A DNA stretch of 64,000 nucleotides, taken from NCBI RefSeq assembly GCF_014695725.1, contig NZ_JACJOU010000014.1:1-64000 (forward strand), written 5' to 3'. Source of the DNA: Microcoleus sp. FACHB-672 (lineage in GTDB: Bacteria; Cyanobacteriota; Cyanobacteriia; Cyanobacteriales; Oscillatoriaceae). The position numbers were made by a program, and so were the translations under genes. Positions 18,333 to 27,939 of this stretch are shown here, piece by piece. The notes beneath the pieces are model-generated. The model had not been told where the DNA came from. It saw only the letters and a program-made list of their open reading frames with translations, and made no database searches. How positions within the stretch are numbered: position 1 is the first letter of the stretch; each line of letters begins with the position of its first letter.

Positions 18333-19373
18333 TTAATTCCAGGTGCCGTCACGTAAACTATCAGCCGTACTTTTAATAAAACTTGCTAGTGGAACAGCAA
18401 TTAAAAGTCCCAAGACTCCGCCTATTTTTGCCCCTAATAATAAGGAGACTAAAATCCACACTGGATTTAAGCCGGTGAATCCCCCCAGAATTCGAGGGGC
18501 AATTAAATTTGCATTAACCCAATCTATCGAAAAAGCAATTAATAAAACTTTCATTCCTAACCAAAAGTTTTGTAATGCTAACAGTAACCCGACTAAACTG
18601 ATTCCTACCCCAGTCATTAAAGGAAACAAACCCATTAAACCCAATCCAAATCCAAACAGCAGTGCTAGAGGAACTTGTATAGCCAAAAATGCCAAAGTCA
18701 TTGCCACTCCGCTCAAAGCAGCTAATGTTGATTGACCGATAAAATAATTGTGGAAATTCTGGCGAAGGGAACGCCGCACAATCGGCCCAATATTAGGAGG
18801 AAACCACAGGAAAATTCCATCCCAAAGACGCTCTCCATGCAAAACCAGATAGAAAGTTAGGACTGCCGTTAGAAATAGATTTAAAACACTGCCAAGCGTC
18901 TCGATGGCAAACCCAAGAATACTTCCAGTAACGCTATCAATCTGTCCTGATAATCGTTCCGTTTGTTTGGTTGCTACTTCACTTAGATCGAGAGGTAAAT
19001 TTCGCGTCACCGCCCATTTGTTCAAAACTTGAAGTTGTTTAATTCCCGAATCTATCCAACTTGGAAGACGCTTAGAAAACTCATTTAGCTGTTCAATAAT
19101 TAACGGAAAAAGAGTAATTGCTAAAGCTAAAAATACTAAAAGTGCAATTAAAAAAACTAAAACAACTGCATTAGTTCTGAGTACGCCTCTTTTTTGTAAA
19201 AATTTAACCGGATAATCTAAAATAAAAGCAAATAAAATAGAAGCAATAAAAAGACTGATAAGTGGTTGAAAATAATTAAAAATTAGAAGAGCAAGCCAGC
19301 CATATAGAACAAATACTGGAAAAGCTAATGTCCAAACTATGTATTTTGGCAGATTTCTAAAAAGAGCAATCAT
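18333..19373 (-). CDS. AI-2E family transporter (PerM/UPF0118)
   Basis: 346 residues with about eight hydrophobic segments. The pattern is typical of the family: two N-terminal helices, a soluble stretch (about 80-150, FPLIIEQLNEFSKRLPSWI), then a C-terminal membrane bundle with the conserved NLIAPRILGGFTGLNPVWIL segment near residue 285. Members have been linked to autoinducer-2 or other small-molecule export and to ion exchange; the substrate is not predictable. It is a single gene, AT-rich compared with neighbours. Confidence 0.9.
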   Translation of the reverse strand: MIALFRNLPKYIVWTLAFPVFVLYGWLALLIFNYFQPLISLFIASILFAFILDYPVKFLQKRGVLRTNAVVLVFLIALLVFLALAITLFPLIIEQLNEFSKRLPSWIDSGIKQLQVLNKWAVTRNLPLDLSEVATKQTERLSGQIDSVTGSILGFAIETLGSVLNLFLTAVLTFYLVLHGERLWDGIFLWFPPNIGPIVRRSLRQNFHNYFIGQSTLAALSGVAMTLAFLAIQVPLALLFGFGLGLMGLFPLMTGVGISLVGLLLALQNFWLGMKVLLIAFSIDWVNANLIAPRILGGFTGLNPVWILVSLLLGAKIGGVLGLLIAVPLASFIKSTADSLRDGTWN

Positions 19374-19766
19374 AATTTAGCGTCGATTGGCTGGTGTTTA
19401 TTTAAGAAATTTATTTTTATCAGACCTCTTAAAAAATAACTTCATCTGCGTTGAGCTGCGGTTAAAAAATCCCTGTTTTATCTGGCGAGCCGGCATCGAA
19501 TAATGTCTGTCAACTCATCTAGCAATCCTTCAAACCGAGCCGATAACTTGCAAATGCCCTAAATGACTGGTAAATTTTGAGGAATTTGACTTGTTTAGTT
19601 GCGTAAATTTTTAACTGCGTAACCGATTTAAGCAAATCTAAGATAGATTCACCGGCTCTCCATAAACGTGATTGCTGTAAATTTTAACAAGGATAGCTGA
19701 GAAAGCAAGCCAAGCATTTTTGTAAGCAATTTTAGACGTGTCAAAAAGGCTTTCGGGCATTCTGAC
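19374..19766. other. Intergenic spacer, 393 bp
   Basis: It lies between the upstream end of the AI-2E gene and the downstream end of the GGDEF gene. Only short open stretches are seen, such as a 21-codon minus-strand tail (RFEGLLDELTDIIR) near 19540. No RNA or repeat was recognised. Confidence 0.4.
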
Positions 19767-21107
19767 TTACCGTGCGCCATCTTCACCGGCATCGGCAAAG
19801 CAGCGATCACGTCCCCTCGTTTTGGCTTGATACAGCGCCCGATCCGCCGTAGCAATCAAATCAGCCACACTCCCATTGGGTGCCGGCACCACAGTTGCAA
19901 CACCGGCACTGAGCGTAACACAATCCCTCACCGCAGATCCCGCTTGGGGAATTGCCAGCGCCTTGACAGCCTCTAAAATCGCTTCCGCCACACCCATCGC
20001 TTCCTCTAAATCAGTTCCTGGCAAAACCACAGCAAATTCTTCACCCCCATAGCGAGCAACTAAATCTACTGGATGCTTGAGAACCTGACTAATTGCAGCC
20101 GCCACTTGTTTAAGACACTCATCTCCCGCTTGGTGTCCGTAAGTGTCGTTGTAAACTTTAAAAAAGTCAACATCGCACAGCAGCAGGGATAAAGGCATTT
20201 GTTCACCGGCACATTTGCCCCACGCCTGCTTCAAATACTCATCCAGCCGGCGGCGATTGGCAATTTGCGTCAAACAATCACACGATGCCAAACGCTGAAG
20301 TTCCTGATTCGCCAGCGCCATCTGTTGATACAGTTCTGCTTGCTGAGTTGCGATTGCTAACTGGTTTCCTAAAGATGCCATCAACTCAGTTTCCAACGGT
20401 TGCCACTGCCGGGAGGCGCGACTGTGATCAGCGAGCGGCAATCCCCAAACATAAGAAGCCGGAAAGAATTCCCCGGTTGTGTTGCCCCACTCTGGTGCAT
20501 CCCTGCTGCCCTGTCGAATCGGAACAAACCCCAACTCTCTAGCCTGATCTTCAGGATGCACCAGAGTCGCGCACGCGTCGAGGTGCTTTTTAACCGCGTC
20601 CTCATACCCCAGGATTTCCTGCCACCGCGCTGAATAGAAGGCATCGTTTTTTGCCATCTCTTGGTTATCTGAAGTCATTTTTGTGGAAAACACACACTCT
20701 AAGGTAAGTTCTGAAAGCATTTGCTCCGGCTGTTTGCTCTGCCGTTGCTCGGTGATATCCTGCGCCACCGCACAGGCGTTGTTTTCGTTAATAAATAAAA
20801 CGCGCCAAGCCAGCCACCTGTAGCTGCCATCTCTGTGCCGGCATCGCTGCTCAAACTCCCTCACCGTTTCTCCCTCACAGCTTTCCATCGTCGCCAAACT
20901 GGTTGAAACATCCTCTGGATGCACGAATTCTATCCAAGGTTGCGCCCTCACTTCATCTGCTGTCCAACCCAACACTCGTTCCCAAGCACAATTAAGTGGT
21001 TGCCAGTAGGGTTGCGATCCCCACAAGCAAAACAGCTCACAAGACAAGTCTAGTAAGGCTTGCAGGTGTGTGAGGTCAGTCGTCGCATCCTGGAAATAAA
21101 GCTTCAT
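19767..21107 (-). CDS. Diguanylate cyclase (GGDEF) with PAS and residual GAF sensor
   Basis: 446 residues. Residues 15-120 form a PAS domain (LFCLWGSQPYWQPLN, FVHPEDVS, YRWLAWRVLF, DITEQRQ). Residues 150-250 hold pieces of a second PAS and the end of a GAF domain (WQPLETELMASLGNQLAIA), but the core of each is missing, as if a deletion had fused them. The C-terminal GGDEF domain is intact: FFKVYNDTYGHQAGDECL and the active-site loop RYGGEEF. It should make cyclic di-GMP; an inhibitory RxxD site is not obvious. The gene is monocistronic, and the ATG at 21107 is used. Confidence 0.88.
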   Translation of the reverse strand: MKLYFQDATTDLTHLQALLDLSCELFCLWGSQPYWQPLNCAWERVLGWTADEVRAQPWIEFVHPEDVSTSLATMESCEGETVREFEQRCRHRDGSYRWLAWRVLFINENNACAVAQDITEQRQSKQPEQMLSELTLECVFSTKMTSDNQEMAKNDAFYSARWQEILGYEDAVKKHLDACATLVHPEDQARELGFVPIRQGSRDAPEWGNTTGEFFPASYVWGLPLADHSRASRQWQPLETELMASLGNQLAIATQQAELYQQMALANQELQRLASCDCLTQIANRRRLDEYLKQAWGKCAGEQMPLSLLLCDVDFFKVYNDTYGHQAGDECLKQVAAAISQVLKHPVDLVARYGGEEFAVVLPGTDLEEAMGVAEAILEAVKALAIPQAGSAVRDCVTLSAGVATVVPAPNGSVADLIATADRALYQAKTRGRDRCFADAGEDGAR

Positions 21108-21453
21108 TGTTCCCTGATATCGAATATTTAATAAAGTTAACTATCAGGCTTTTTGCAGAAGAGTCTGGTGATAGGGATGATTCGCCGGCGTGATAATTTG
21201 GCCCCTCGCGAAGGATGCAAAGCGCTGTTTTCGGGTGATCGTTATCACTGCGAGGCCCGTTCAATCTTTTTTATGGTGATGAAGAAGATAACAACAAAAT
21301 TCAGGAAGAAGTCTTGATAGAGATTTCAAGCGACGTTCACAGACAATGGAATGTCGGCGATTTTAAGGCTTTTAAACCCAATTTAGTGAGAATGCTATAC
21401 TTTTGTTCGGTGTGCGAGGCGCGAGCAAAGCGATGAACCGAGTGGGAGATTCA
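21108..21453. other. Intergenic region between divergent genes
   Basis: About 345 bp between the GGDEF gene and the substrate-binding lipoprotein gene. It should contain both promoters. The part from 21403 to 21453 is open in frame with the lipoprotein gene, from a TTG, but is probably untranslated. No repeats were seen. Confidence 0.4.
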
Positions 21454-22470
21454 ATGAGTTGTACGCGCCGGCAAGCGCTTTGGTTTCTCGTTGGTGCTGC
21501 TGGTGCCGGTGCCCTCCACGCTTGCACGACAGTCACCCCAACGCCCCCAGAAAATACCCTTTCCACTTCAATCGGAATCGTGACTTGGGTGGGACTGACA
21601 CCGTTTTACATCGCTCAGCAGAAAGGTTTCTTCAAAGAACTAGACATCAATTTAGAAATTAAAGACTTCAGCGCTAGTGCCGATTCTCTGGCATCTTTTG
21701 CAGCAGGAAACCTTCGGGGGCTTGCGCCGGTGACATCGGAGGCTATGCTGTTGGCTGCAAATGGCGTCAATTTTCGAGTTGTTTTAGTGGAAGATATTTC
21801 GGTTGGAGCTGATGGCATTTTAGCGCGAAATAGCATAGCAGATATTAAAGATTTTAAAGGCAAACAAATTGCTGTAGATCAAGGCAGTGTCAGCCACTAT
21901 TTCTTGCTGCAAGTGCTTAACGAATTTGGATTAAGTGCTGCCGATATTACCCTAGTGGCGATGACCCCATCTGCGGCAGCAACCGCTTATGAAGCCGGCG
22001 AAATTGATATTGCTGTAACTTATTCGCCTTATTTAGATAAAGCCAAGAACACGCAAAAAGATGGCAGAGTGATTTATGATTCTTCCCAAATGCCAAGTGC
22101 CATTGTTGATCTTTATGTCTTCGAGACAAAGTTTATTGAAAGCCACCCGGAAGCAGTAGGTGCATTTGTGCAAGGCATTTTTCAAGGTTTGGAGTTTTTG
22201 AAGACAAACCGACAGGAAGGATTGGAAATTGCAGCCAAATACCTTGATATTACCTCTGCCGAGTTAGATGAAAACTTAAAATTGTTGCAGTTGCCAGATC
22301 TTCAGATGAATTTAGAAATGCTGGGAAACCCTGCCAGTAAGCGGTACTTGCTGAAAACGATGCAAAACATGACAGAGTTTTTGAAACAGCAAAATCAAAT
22401 TAACCGAGTACCCGACTTTTCTAATTTATTAGCTCCTGAGTTTGTAAAAGCGGTTAAAAGTAGCGGTTAA
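21454..22470 (+). CDS. ABC transporter substrate-binding lipoprotein (NMT1/SsuA-like)
   Basis: 338 residues. The N-terminus CTRRQALWFLVGAAGAGALHAC has a lipobox ending at Cys24 and an Arg-Arg pair, so it is an exported lipoprotein, possibly via Tat. The mature part is of the NMT1/THI5-like type II binding fold: WVGLTPFYIAQQKGFFKEL at the N-terminus, then LKDFKGKQIAVDQGS-like segments and VTYSPYLDKA. This family feeds nitrate, sulfonate, taurine or pyrimidine-precursor importers. No permease or ATPase gene is adjacent, so it is an orphan component. I chose the ATG at 21454, which follows GGGAG at good spacing, over upstream ATG 21433 and TTG 21403. Confidence 0.85.
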   Translation: MSCTRRQALWFLVGAAGAGALHACTTVTPTPPENTLSTSIGIVTWVGLTPFYIAQQKGFFKELDINLEIKDFSASADSLASFAAGNLRGLAPVTSEAMLLAANGVNFRVVLVEDISVGADGILARNSIADIKDFKGKQIAVDQGSVSHYFLLQVLNEFGLSAADITLVAMTPSAAATAYEAGEIDIAVTYSPYLDKAKNTQKDGRVIYDSSQMPSAIVDLYVFETKFIESHPEAVGAFVQGIFQGLEFLKTNRQEGLEIAAKYLDITSAELDENLKLLQLPDLQMNLEMLGNPASKRYLLKTMQNMTEFLKQQNQINRVPDFSNLLAPEFVKAVKSSG

Positions 22471-22526
22471 AAACGCAAAGGAACCCAGAAAATAAAAATT
22501 AACGCTGAGTTCTTCTATTTTAAGTT

Positions 22527-22961
22527 TTATTTCTCTGCGCCGACCATGAAATCTAATAAAATTTTCTGGTGGATTTGCCCTAATGGCCGCACTTGGCCGG
22601 CACGTTCTGAATAACGTTCACCCGCCCTGATTTCTTCAGGAGTCAGTAGTCCCATATCCCACCCTTCATTAAGTACCAACTCGTTTAAATCTACCGTTAA
22701 AGGGCCATGATAGACATGGCGGATTGCTTTAGCATCTGAATACAAGCCAAATTCTGAAACTACCGATGCAGTGTAAGTGATTTCTTCGAGTAGTTCCCGC
22801 CTTAGAGCATCTTCTGGCTTTTCGCCGGCTTCGATATGTCCCCCAAAAAATCCCCAATACCCTGGATAAGCAATTCCCGGAATATTATCTCGCAGTTGCA
22901 GAAGAAACTTGTTATCTCGATATAAAATTGCAATTGCCACATGAACGAGTTCATCACCCAT
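22527..22961 (-). CDS. Nudix hydrolase
   Basis: 144 residues from the ATG at 22961 (a TTG ten codons earlier is possible). The Nudix box is complete: GHIEAGEKPEDALRRELLEE, fitting GX5EX7REUXEE. The enzyme cleaves nucleoside diphosphates linked to another group. The Trp-Gly-Phe-Phe-Gly-Gly strand before the box resembles ADP-ribose or nucleotide-sugar-type members, but the substrate is not certain. It converges on the substrate-binding gene. Confidence 0.9.
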   Translation of the reverse strand: MGDELVHVAIAILYRDNKFLLQLRDNIPGIAYPGYWGFFGGHIEAGEKPEDALRRELLEEITYTASVVSEFGLYSDAKAIRHVYHGPLTVDLNELVLNEGWDMGLLTPEEIRAGERYSERAGQVRPLGQIHQKILLDFMVGAEK

Positions 22962-23106
22962 AATTACTGGTTTTTTCCTTAAATTTTTCAAGGTTAATTA
23001 TCACAAATAACCCAACCGAAAACTTCAAATTCAAGCAAATTCTAACCTAACCGCTTTTTCTCCCTAGCCCTAGTAGCATCCCTCTGATGATTTTCAGGCG
23101 GGGGCG

Positions 23107-23478
23107 CTACAGTTTCTCAACTTCCGTTAGATAAACTTCTCCTAAATCTTGTCCGCCTACCGGAATGCTTTTATACTGAACTTCACCTTTAATCAAAACT
23201 TCATCTCCTTTATTGGGTAAAGCTTTTGTGGTAATCACCCAAATACTGCCGGTAGCATCTCGCACTTCATAAGCGCCGGTGCCTAAGAAGGGAGCTTGAT
23301 TTTCTACGCGTCCTTTTAGGTAAACTGTCGAGTAAGCTGTCCGATTTTGCTGGAGATCGCGGATGTTGGTGATATTAACATTCGCACCAATTTTGGCTAG
23401 CTGCCCGCAACTGATCAACCCCCCTAGCAGCAGTGTGAGGGTTCCAAGCTGCCATCCCTGTTGCTTTGCCGTCATCAT
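23107..23478 (-). CDS. OB-fold lipoprotein
   Basis: 123 residues from the tandem ATG at 23478/23475, which follows GTGGGAACTGCA. The signal sequence ends in GGLISC, a lipobox. The rest (about 30-120) has a single OB-fold-like pattern: TVYLKGRVENQAPFLGTGAYEV, SIWVITTKALPNKGDEVLIKG and GEVYLTEVEKL, resembling bacterial nucleic-acid or ligand-binding OB domains in exported proteins. The function is unknown. It is probably anchored to the outer face of the plasma membrane or in the outer membrane. Confidence 0.75.
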   Translation of the reverse strand: MMTAKQQGWQLGTLTLLLGGLISCGQLAKIGANVNITNIRDLQQNRTAYSTVYLKGRVENQAPFLGTGAYEVRDATGSIWVITTKALPNKGDEVLIKGEVQYKSIPVGGQDLGEVYLTEVEKL

Positions 23479-24002
23479 TGCAGTTCCCACGTTCAATCCA
23501 CTCTCCACTTAATGTTTTATACGGCGCCAAACTGGGGAATGCCCAGCGTGTGCCGGCAGTCTATAATCTTCAAATATTGCCATCCTTGCCTGAAAACATC
23601 AAGGAAATTGATCAAGAAGGCTGATAAGGTAGAGCCGGCAACCGACAGAAGACTTTTTGACGCTTGTTAAGGAGTTTTCACTCATTTAAAATTTATGACA
23701 GTCAATTCTATGAAAGATAAGGGATAGGCAGAGAAAAGCATTTACAAAAGTTTTTCACGCTCTCAATGAGGACGCAGTTCCTTCACCATTCTTTAATTAA
23801 AAAATAATTGCAATTAATTTCTCTCCCTTCCTCCCTCTCTCCTCGACTCCCCCTCTCTTTTCAATCCCTCTTCCCTCAATCCCAAGAAAGGGCAACCGGC
23901 AAAAATTAATATTACGTTTATAAAAAGTCTCAAAAAGTAACTAAATCTGCGAAACTGGTAAAGCGGAAACGCACCGCAGATGTAGACGCTGTTTGAACCG
24001 CG
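23479..24002. other. Divergent intergenic region with pyrimidine-rich tract and leader hairpin
   Basis: About 520 bp between the OB-fold lipoprotein gene and folD. A CT-rich tract spans 23820-23880. Just before folD, ATCTGCG (23945-23951) and CGCAGAT (23975-23981) form a perfect 7-bp inverted repeat in the probable folD leader. No gene is supported. Confidence 0.5.
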
Positions 24003-24881
24003 ATGGATGCCAAAACTGCTCAGATATTAGATGGTAAAGCGCTCGCCCAGAAAATCCAAGCCGAACTGCGAGATCGCATCCAAACCCTGCAAGCTAAACG
24101 GGAACGCCCGCCGGGACTAGCCGTAGTCATGGTGGGAGATAATCCCGCGAGTGCGGCGTATGTCCGCAATAAAGAGCGTGCTTGTGAGAAAACCGGCATT
24201 GCTTCTTTAGGCAAACATTTGCCGGCACAAACCACCCAGACAGAATTAGAAGAATTAATTGAACAGCTCAATCAAGATGAGCGCGTGGATGGAATTCTCG
24301 TGCAATTACCACTACCGGCACATCTGGACGCTGTGGCGGCACTGAATAAAATTGATCCCAAAAAAGATGCCGACGGACTCCACCCGACTAATATGGGGCG
24401 ACTGGTGCGGGGAGAAGCCGGTTTACGCAGTTGCACACCGGCAGGGGTGATGCGACTGCTGGAAGAATATGACATTGACCCAGCCGGCAAACACGCGGTG
24501 ATTATCGGACGCAGCATTTTGGTAGGTAAACCGATGGCGCTGATGCTGTTAGAGGCAAATGCCACAGTTACGATTGCCCATTCACGAACGCCAGACTTAG
24601 CCGCAATGACTCGCAGCGCTGATATTCTAGTCGCGGCAACAGGCCGCTCGGAAATGATTACAGCAGAAATGGTTAAACCTGGGGCGGTGGTTGTGGATGT
24701 GGGGATCAACAGCGTCAGCGATGGTGCCGGCAAAAGTCGCTTAGTGGGAGATGTCCACTTTGAATCGGTTCAAACCGTAGCGCAGTTTCTCACGCCGGTG
24801 CCGGGTGGGGTTGGCCCGATGACAGTGGCAATGCTATTGTGCAACACCGTTTTCAGCTACAGCCAGGGTGGAGAAGTTTAG
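24003..24881 (+). CDS. folD: Bifunctional methylenetetrahydrofolate dehydrogenase/cyclohydrolase
   Basis: 292 residues, full length. It oxidises 5,10-methylene-THF to methenyl-THF with NADP+ and hydrolyses it to 10-formyl-THF, supplying one-carbon units. Visible motifs are [20 protein letters not shown] (with the catalytic Tyr and Lys), [10 protein letters not shown], the NADP-binding stretch [15 protein letters not shown], and [12 protein letters not shown] at the C-terminus. It is the first gene of a co-directional folD-crtE-DUF212 cluster often seen in cyanobacteria. Confidence 0.97.
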   Translation: MDAKTAQILDGKALAQKIQAELRDRIQTLQAKRERPPGLAVVMVGDNPASAAYVRNKERACEKTGIASLGKHLPAQTTQTELEELIEQLNQDERVDGILVQLPLPAHLDAVAALNKIDPKKDADGLHPTNMGRLVRGEAGLRSCTPAGVMRLLEEYDIDPAGKHAVIIGRSILVGKPMALMLLEANATVTIAHSRTPDLAAMTRSADILVAATGRSEMITAEMVKPGAVVVDVGINSVSDGAGKSRLVGDVHFESVQTVAQFLTPVPGGVGPMTVAMLLCNTVFSYSQGGEV

Positions 24882-24999
24882 ATTTTAGAGTAATCTCAAC
24901 TCCAAAATTTAAAATCCAAAATTCGGGCATCCCCAAGCCACGTAGAATGATGAGAGGCTGAATTCAGCAGTGGTATCCAAAAGCACAAAGGTGATCGGG

Positions 25000-25932
25000 A
25001 TGGTATCAATAAAGAACATTCATTCGCCTCAGCAGGAAGAGGAATCGACCTTTGACTTATCGGCCTATTTAGCAGGGCGACAAGTTCAGGTGGAAGCGGC
25101 GCTTGACCGTGCCATCCCCCTCACTTATCCTGAAAAAATTTATGAGGCTATGCGCTACTCCGTCTTAGCTGGGGGCAAGCGCCTACGTCCGATTTTATGT
25201 CTAGCGACGTGTGAACTAACCGGCGGCACCCTGGAAATGGCCATGCCGACCGCCTGCGCCTTGGAAATGATCCACACCATGTCGTTGATTCATGATGACT
25301 TGCCGGCAATGGATAATGACGATTACCGGCGGGGCAAACTGACCAATCACAAGGTATACGGCGAAGATATCGCGATTTTGGCAGGAGATGGCTTACTGGC
25401 TTATGCCTTTGAATTCATTGCCGGCCAAACTCAAGGCGTTCCCGCCGAAAGAGTCTTACAGGTGATTGCTAAACTGGGCAATGCAGTTGGGGCGGCTGGA
25501 TTGGTCGGGGGGCAAGTGGTGGATCTCGAATCTGAGGGCAAGCCGGATATTTCTTTGGAAACCCTCAACTTTATCCATACCCACAAAACGGGTGCGCTAC
25601 TAGAATCTTGTGTGGTTTGTGGGGCGATTTTGGCCGGATCGCCGGCTGAAGATTTGCAACGGTTGTCTCGCTACGCCCAGAATATTGGCTTGGCATTTCA
25701 GATTGTCGATGACATTCTGGATATCACCGCCACCCAAGAAGCACTGGGCAAAACTGCCGGTAAAGACTTGCAAGCCCAAAAAGCAACTTATCCCAGCCTT
25801 TGGGGACTAGAAGAATCTGAACGTCAAGCCCGCCAACTCGTAGAAGCCGCGAAGGCAGAACTTGCAAGCTTTGGGCCAAAGGCTCAACCGCTTCAGGCGA
25901 TCGCAGATTTCATTACCAATCGCAATCATTAA
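25000..25932 (+). CDS. crtE: Geranylgeranyl diphosphate synthase
   Basis: 310 residues from the ATG at 25000; a GTG at 24970 is possible but the ATG has a better match to family starts. It is a trans-polyprenyl synthase with the first Asp-rich motif DDLPAMD (residues 99-105), the substrate-binding GGKRLRP before it, and the second Asp-rich motif DDILD near residue 234. It makes C20 prenyl diphosphate for carotenoids, the phytyl tail of chlorophyll, and quinones. The small residues before the first motif fit a C20 product. It lies 118 bp downstream of folD. Confidence 0.95.
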   Translation: MVSIKNIHSPQQEEESTFDLSAYLAGRQVQVEAALDRAIPLTYPEKIYEAMRYSVLAGGKRLRPILCLATCELTGGTLEMAMPTACALEMIHTMSLIHDDLPAMDNDDYRRGKLTNHKVYGEDIAILAGDGLLAYAFEFIAGQTQGVPAERVLQVIAKLGNAVGAAGLVGGQVVDLESEGKPDISLETLNFIHTHKTGALLESCVVCGAILAGSPAEDLQRLSRYAQNIGLAFQIVDDILDITATQEALGKTAGKDLQAQKATYPSLWGLEESERQARQLVEAAKAELASFGPKAQPLQAIADFITNRNH

Positions 25933-25975
25933 GCGAGAATGAAAAATTAAGAATTGAGAAAAAAGCAATTTAATT

Positions 25976-26013
25976 TTTCATTCTTCATTCTTCATTCTTC
26001 ATTCTTCATTCTT
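25976..26013. repeat. TTCATTC heptamer tandem repeat
   Basis: About five perfect 7-bp units TTCATTC in the crtE-DUF212 spacer, ending just upstream of the DUF212 ATG. The array lies in the ribosome-binding region, so a change in unit number could alter translation of the next gene. Confidence 0.85.
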
Positions 26014-26020
26014 TACTCTT

Positions 26021-26476
26021 ATGCAGGACTTTGGCCGTATTCTCGACAACCAGGTGCTGGCGGTTGCACTCACCGCGTGTCTGATCGCTCAAATATTAAA
26101 GGTGATCTTTGAATTAGTCACACATGGCAAGGTAAATCTGCGCGTCTTGGTAACCACCGGCGGAATGCCTAGCGCTCATTCTGCGCTGGTGACTGCCCTA
26201 GCTACCAGTGTCGGGCAGTCTGTGGGATGGGAAACACCTGAGTTTGCCCTTGCGGCAATTTTTGCGATTATCGTCATGTACGATGCAGCAGGCGTGCGCT
26301 TAGCTGCCGGCAAGCAGGCACGCATCCTCAATCAAATTATTGATGAGCTGTTTCAAGAACACCCCAAGTTTAACGAAAACCGCCTGAAGGAATTGCTAGG
26401 GCACACTCCTGTTCAGGTAATAGTGGGTTCCACTCTCGGCGCTGCCATCTCTTGCTTAGCAGGGCCGGCCTATTAA
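26021..26476 (+). CDS. Divergent PAP2 family protein (DUF212/YuiD-like)
   Basis: 151 residues with about four membrane segments. The conserved block TTGGMPSAHSALVTALATSVG and MYDAAGVRLAAGKQA are hallmarks of the family, distantly related to PAP2 phosphatases. It may dephosphorylate lipid or prenyl phosphates, which would suit its place behind crtE; this is inference. Its ribosome-binding site is displaced by the TTCATTC repeat. Confidence 0.9.
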   Translation: MQDFGRILDNQVLAVALTACLIAQILKVIFELVTHGKVNLRVLVTTGGMPSAHSALVTALATSVGQSVGWETPEFALAAIFAIIVMYDAAGVRLAAGKQARILNQIIDELFQEHPKFNENRLKELLGHTPVQVIVGSTLGAAISCLAGPAY

Positions 26477-26510
26477 TTGTTCCCTTGCCCTTTAGAGAAT
26501 ATCTATGAGG

Positions 26511-26613
26511 GAGTGCTGAGTGCTGAAGTTCTGAGTGGGGGAGTGGGGGAGTGGAGGAGTGGAGGAGTGGGAGTGCCCATGCCCCATGCCCAATCCCCCA
26601 TGCCCCATGCCCA
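26511..26613. repeat. Compound low-complexity repeat (GGAGTGG and GCCCCAT units)
   Basis: A run of GAGTGGGG/GGAGTGGA units followed by CCCATGCCCCATGCCC units, in the spacer between convergent DUF212 and ycf54. The second part is the reverse complement of the GGGCATGG repeats at 5008 and 7986. Confidence 0.8.
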
Positions 26614-26658
26614 ACAGTGTTCTTACAAAAGACACCGCAGCCTCCCTCCTGACGTTGC

Positions 26659-26988
26659 TTAAGATGCCGGCGTTAGGGATGCCAAGGGTTCTGGGATCGC
26701 CTCTGAAGGTGCTTGAAATTCGCCGGTATGTACAAATTCCAGGCGCAATTTTAACCAGGTAATGAACTGGGGATTAGTAGAAATGACCGCAACTGCCGGC
26801 TGTGGACATTTGGCTTTAACGGGTGCCATCGCCGGCGCTTCTAAAAATGCCGGCTCTTTGACTAGCCAAAAATCAATTTCTTTTTCCAGTTCTTTGTAGT
26901 GACGGTGACGCTCTTGGAGAACTTCTTCAAAGGGTTCTTCCTCTAACAAAAAGCGCTGGCTGGCCAGAATGAAGTAGTAAGTTTGCAT
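26659..26988 (-). CDS. ycf54: Ycf54, MgPME-cyclase complex accessory protein
   Basis: 109 residues, with the family's characteristic start (TYYFILASQRFLLEEEPFEEV), IDFWLVKEPAFLEAP and ITWLKLRLEFVHTGEF. Ycf54 (Slr1780 in Synechocystis) assembles with the oxygen-dependent Mg-protoporphyrin IX monomethyl ester cyclase and is needed to make protochlorophyllide, so this marks a chlorophyll-producing cyanobacterium. It lies 80 bp downstream of pdxJ on the same strand. The C-terminal ~15 residues are less conserved. Confidence 0.93.
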   Translation of the reverse strand: MQTYYFILASQRFLLEEEPFEEVLQERHRHYKELEKEIDFWLVKEPAFLEAPAMAPVKAKCPQPAVAVISTNPQFITWLKLRLEFVHTGEFQAPSEAIPEPLASLTPAS

Positions 26989-27068
26989 CTCAAATTATTC
27001 CAATTGTTGTCAGATGTGGCTGTTTGAGTTGACATTTTAAATTCTGAATACATTCAAAATTCAGAGAT

Positions 27069-27791
27069 TTAAAATTCTCCTCGCATGGCTTGCTTCATCT
27101 CGCGGACGGCTCGCTCCATACCCACTAAAACAGCTCGACTGATAATTGTATGACCAATGTTGAGCTCTTCCATGCCTTCAATGCCGGCAATGGGATAAAC
27201 GTTCCAGTAGGTCAAACCGTGGCCGGCATTCACTCGCAAGCCGGCAGCGAGTGCTTGTTCGCAGCCTTGGGCTAACACCGCTAATTCTTTCTGCCGGCTC
27301 ACTTCATCTGCTGCTTCAGCATAGCGACCCGTGTGCAGTTCAATAAACTTCGCCTTCACAATCGCCGATGCTGCTATCTGAACGGGATCGGCGTCAATAA
27401 ACAAGCTAACCGGAATTCCCGCCCCTTGCAAAGTCCCTACAATCTCACCGAGGCGGTGCATTTGGCCGTTAATATCCAGCCCTCCCTCAGTGGTCACTTC
27501 TTCTCGGCGTTCCGGTACGAGGGTGACGTAGTCGGGTTGAATATCGAGTGCGATGGCCACCATTTCCGATGTCGCTGCCATCTCTAAATTCAAATGGGTG
27601 CGAACCGTCTGCCGCAGCAAGCGCACATCTCGGTCTTGAATATGCCGCCGATCTTCTCGCAAATGCACGGTGATGCCATCAGCGCCGGCAAGTTCTGCCA
27701 GCACCGCTGCGGCAACCGGATCTGGCTCAACCGTCCGCCGCGCCTGCCGGATCGTGGCAATATGGTCAATGTTGACGCCAAGTGTAGGCAA
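27069..27791 (-). CDS. pdxJ: Pyridoxine 5'-phosphate synthase
   Basis: 240 residues from a TTG at 27791 (encoding [16 protein letters not shown]), preceded by GAGGGAGAG at good spacing; an earlier TTG at 27809 would add six residues not usual in the family. It is a TIM barrel that joins 3-amino-2-oxopropyl phosphate and deoxyxylulose 5-phosphate into vitamin B6. Landmarks are [23 protein letters not shown] and [12 protein letters not shown]. It is probably cotranscribed with ycf54. Confidence 0.95.
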   Translation of the reverse strand: MPTLGVNIDHIATIRQARRTVEPDPVAAAVLAELAGADGITVHLREDRRHIQDRDVRLLRQTVRTHLNLEMAATSEMVAIALDIQPDYVTLVPERREEVTTEGGLDINGQMHRLGEIVGTLQGAGIPVSLFIDADPVQIAASAIVKAKFIELHTGRYAEAADEVSRQKELAVLAQGCEQALAAGLRVNAGHGLTYWNVYPIAGIEGMEELNIGHTIISRAVLVGMERAVREMKQAMRGEF

Positions 27792-27939
27792 GCTGAATCT
27801 CTCCCTCAAACCAGAGTTTTTCGCCTTTGATCTTACCTGAAATCGCTCCAGCCTCTTGTCGTGATAACCCCTGATGTCAAAAGTGCTGATTTCAGACGGT
27901 TCGCGCCTGGAGGGAAAGAGGCGCGAAACCGCTTAACAC

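Noticed and set aside
24272-24733. 153-codon minus-strand frame in folD
   Set aside because: Antisense shadow of a strongly conserved enzyme gene.
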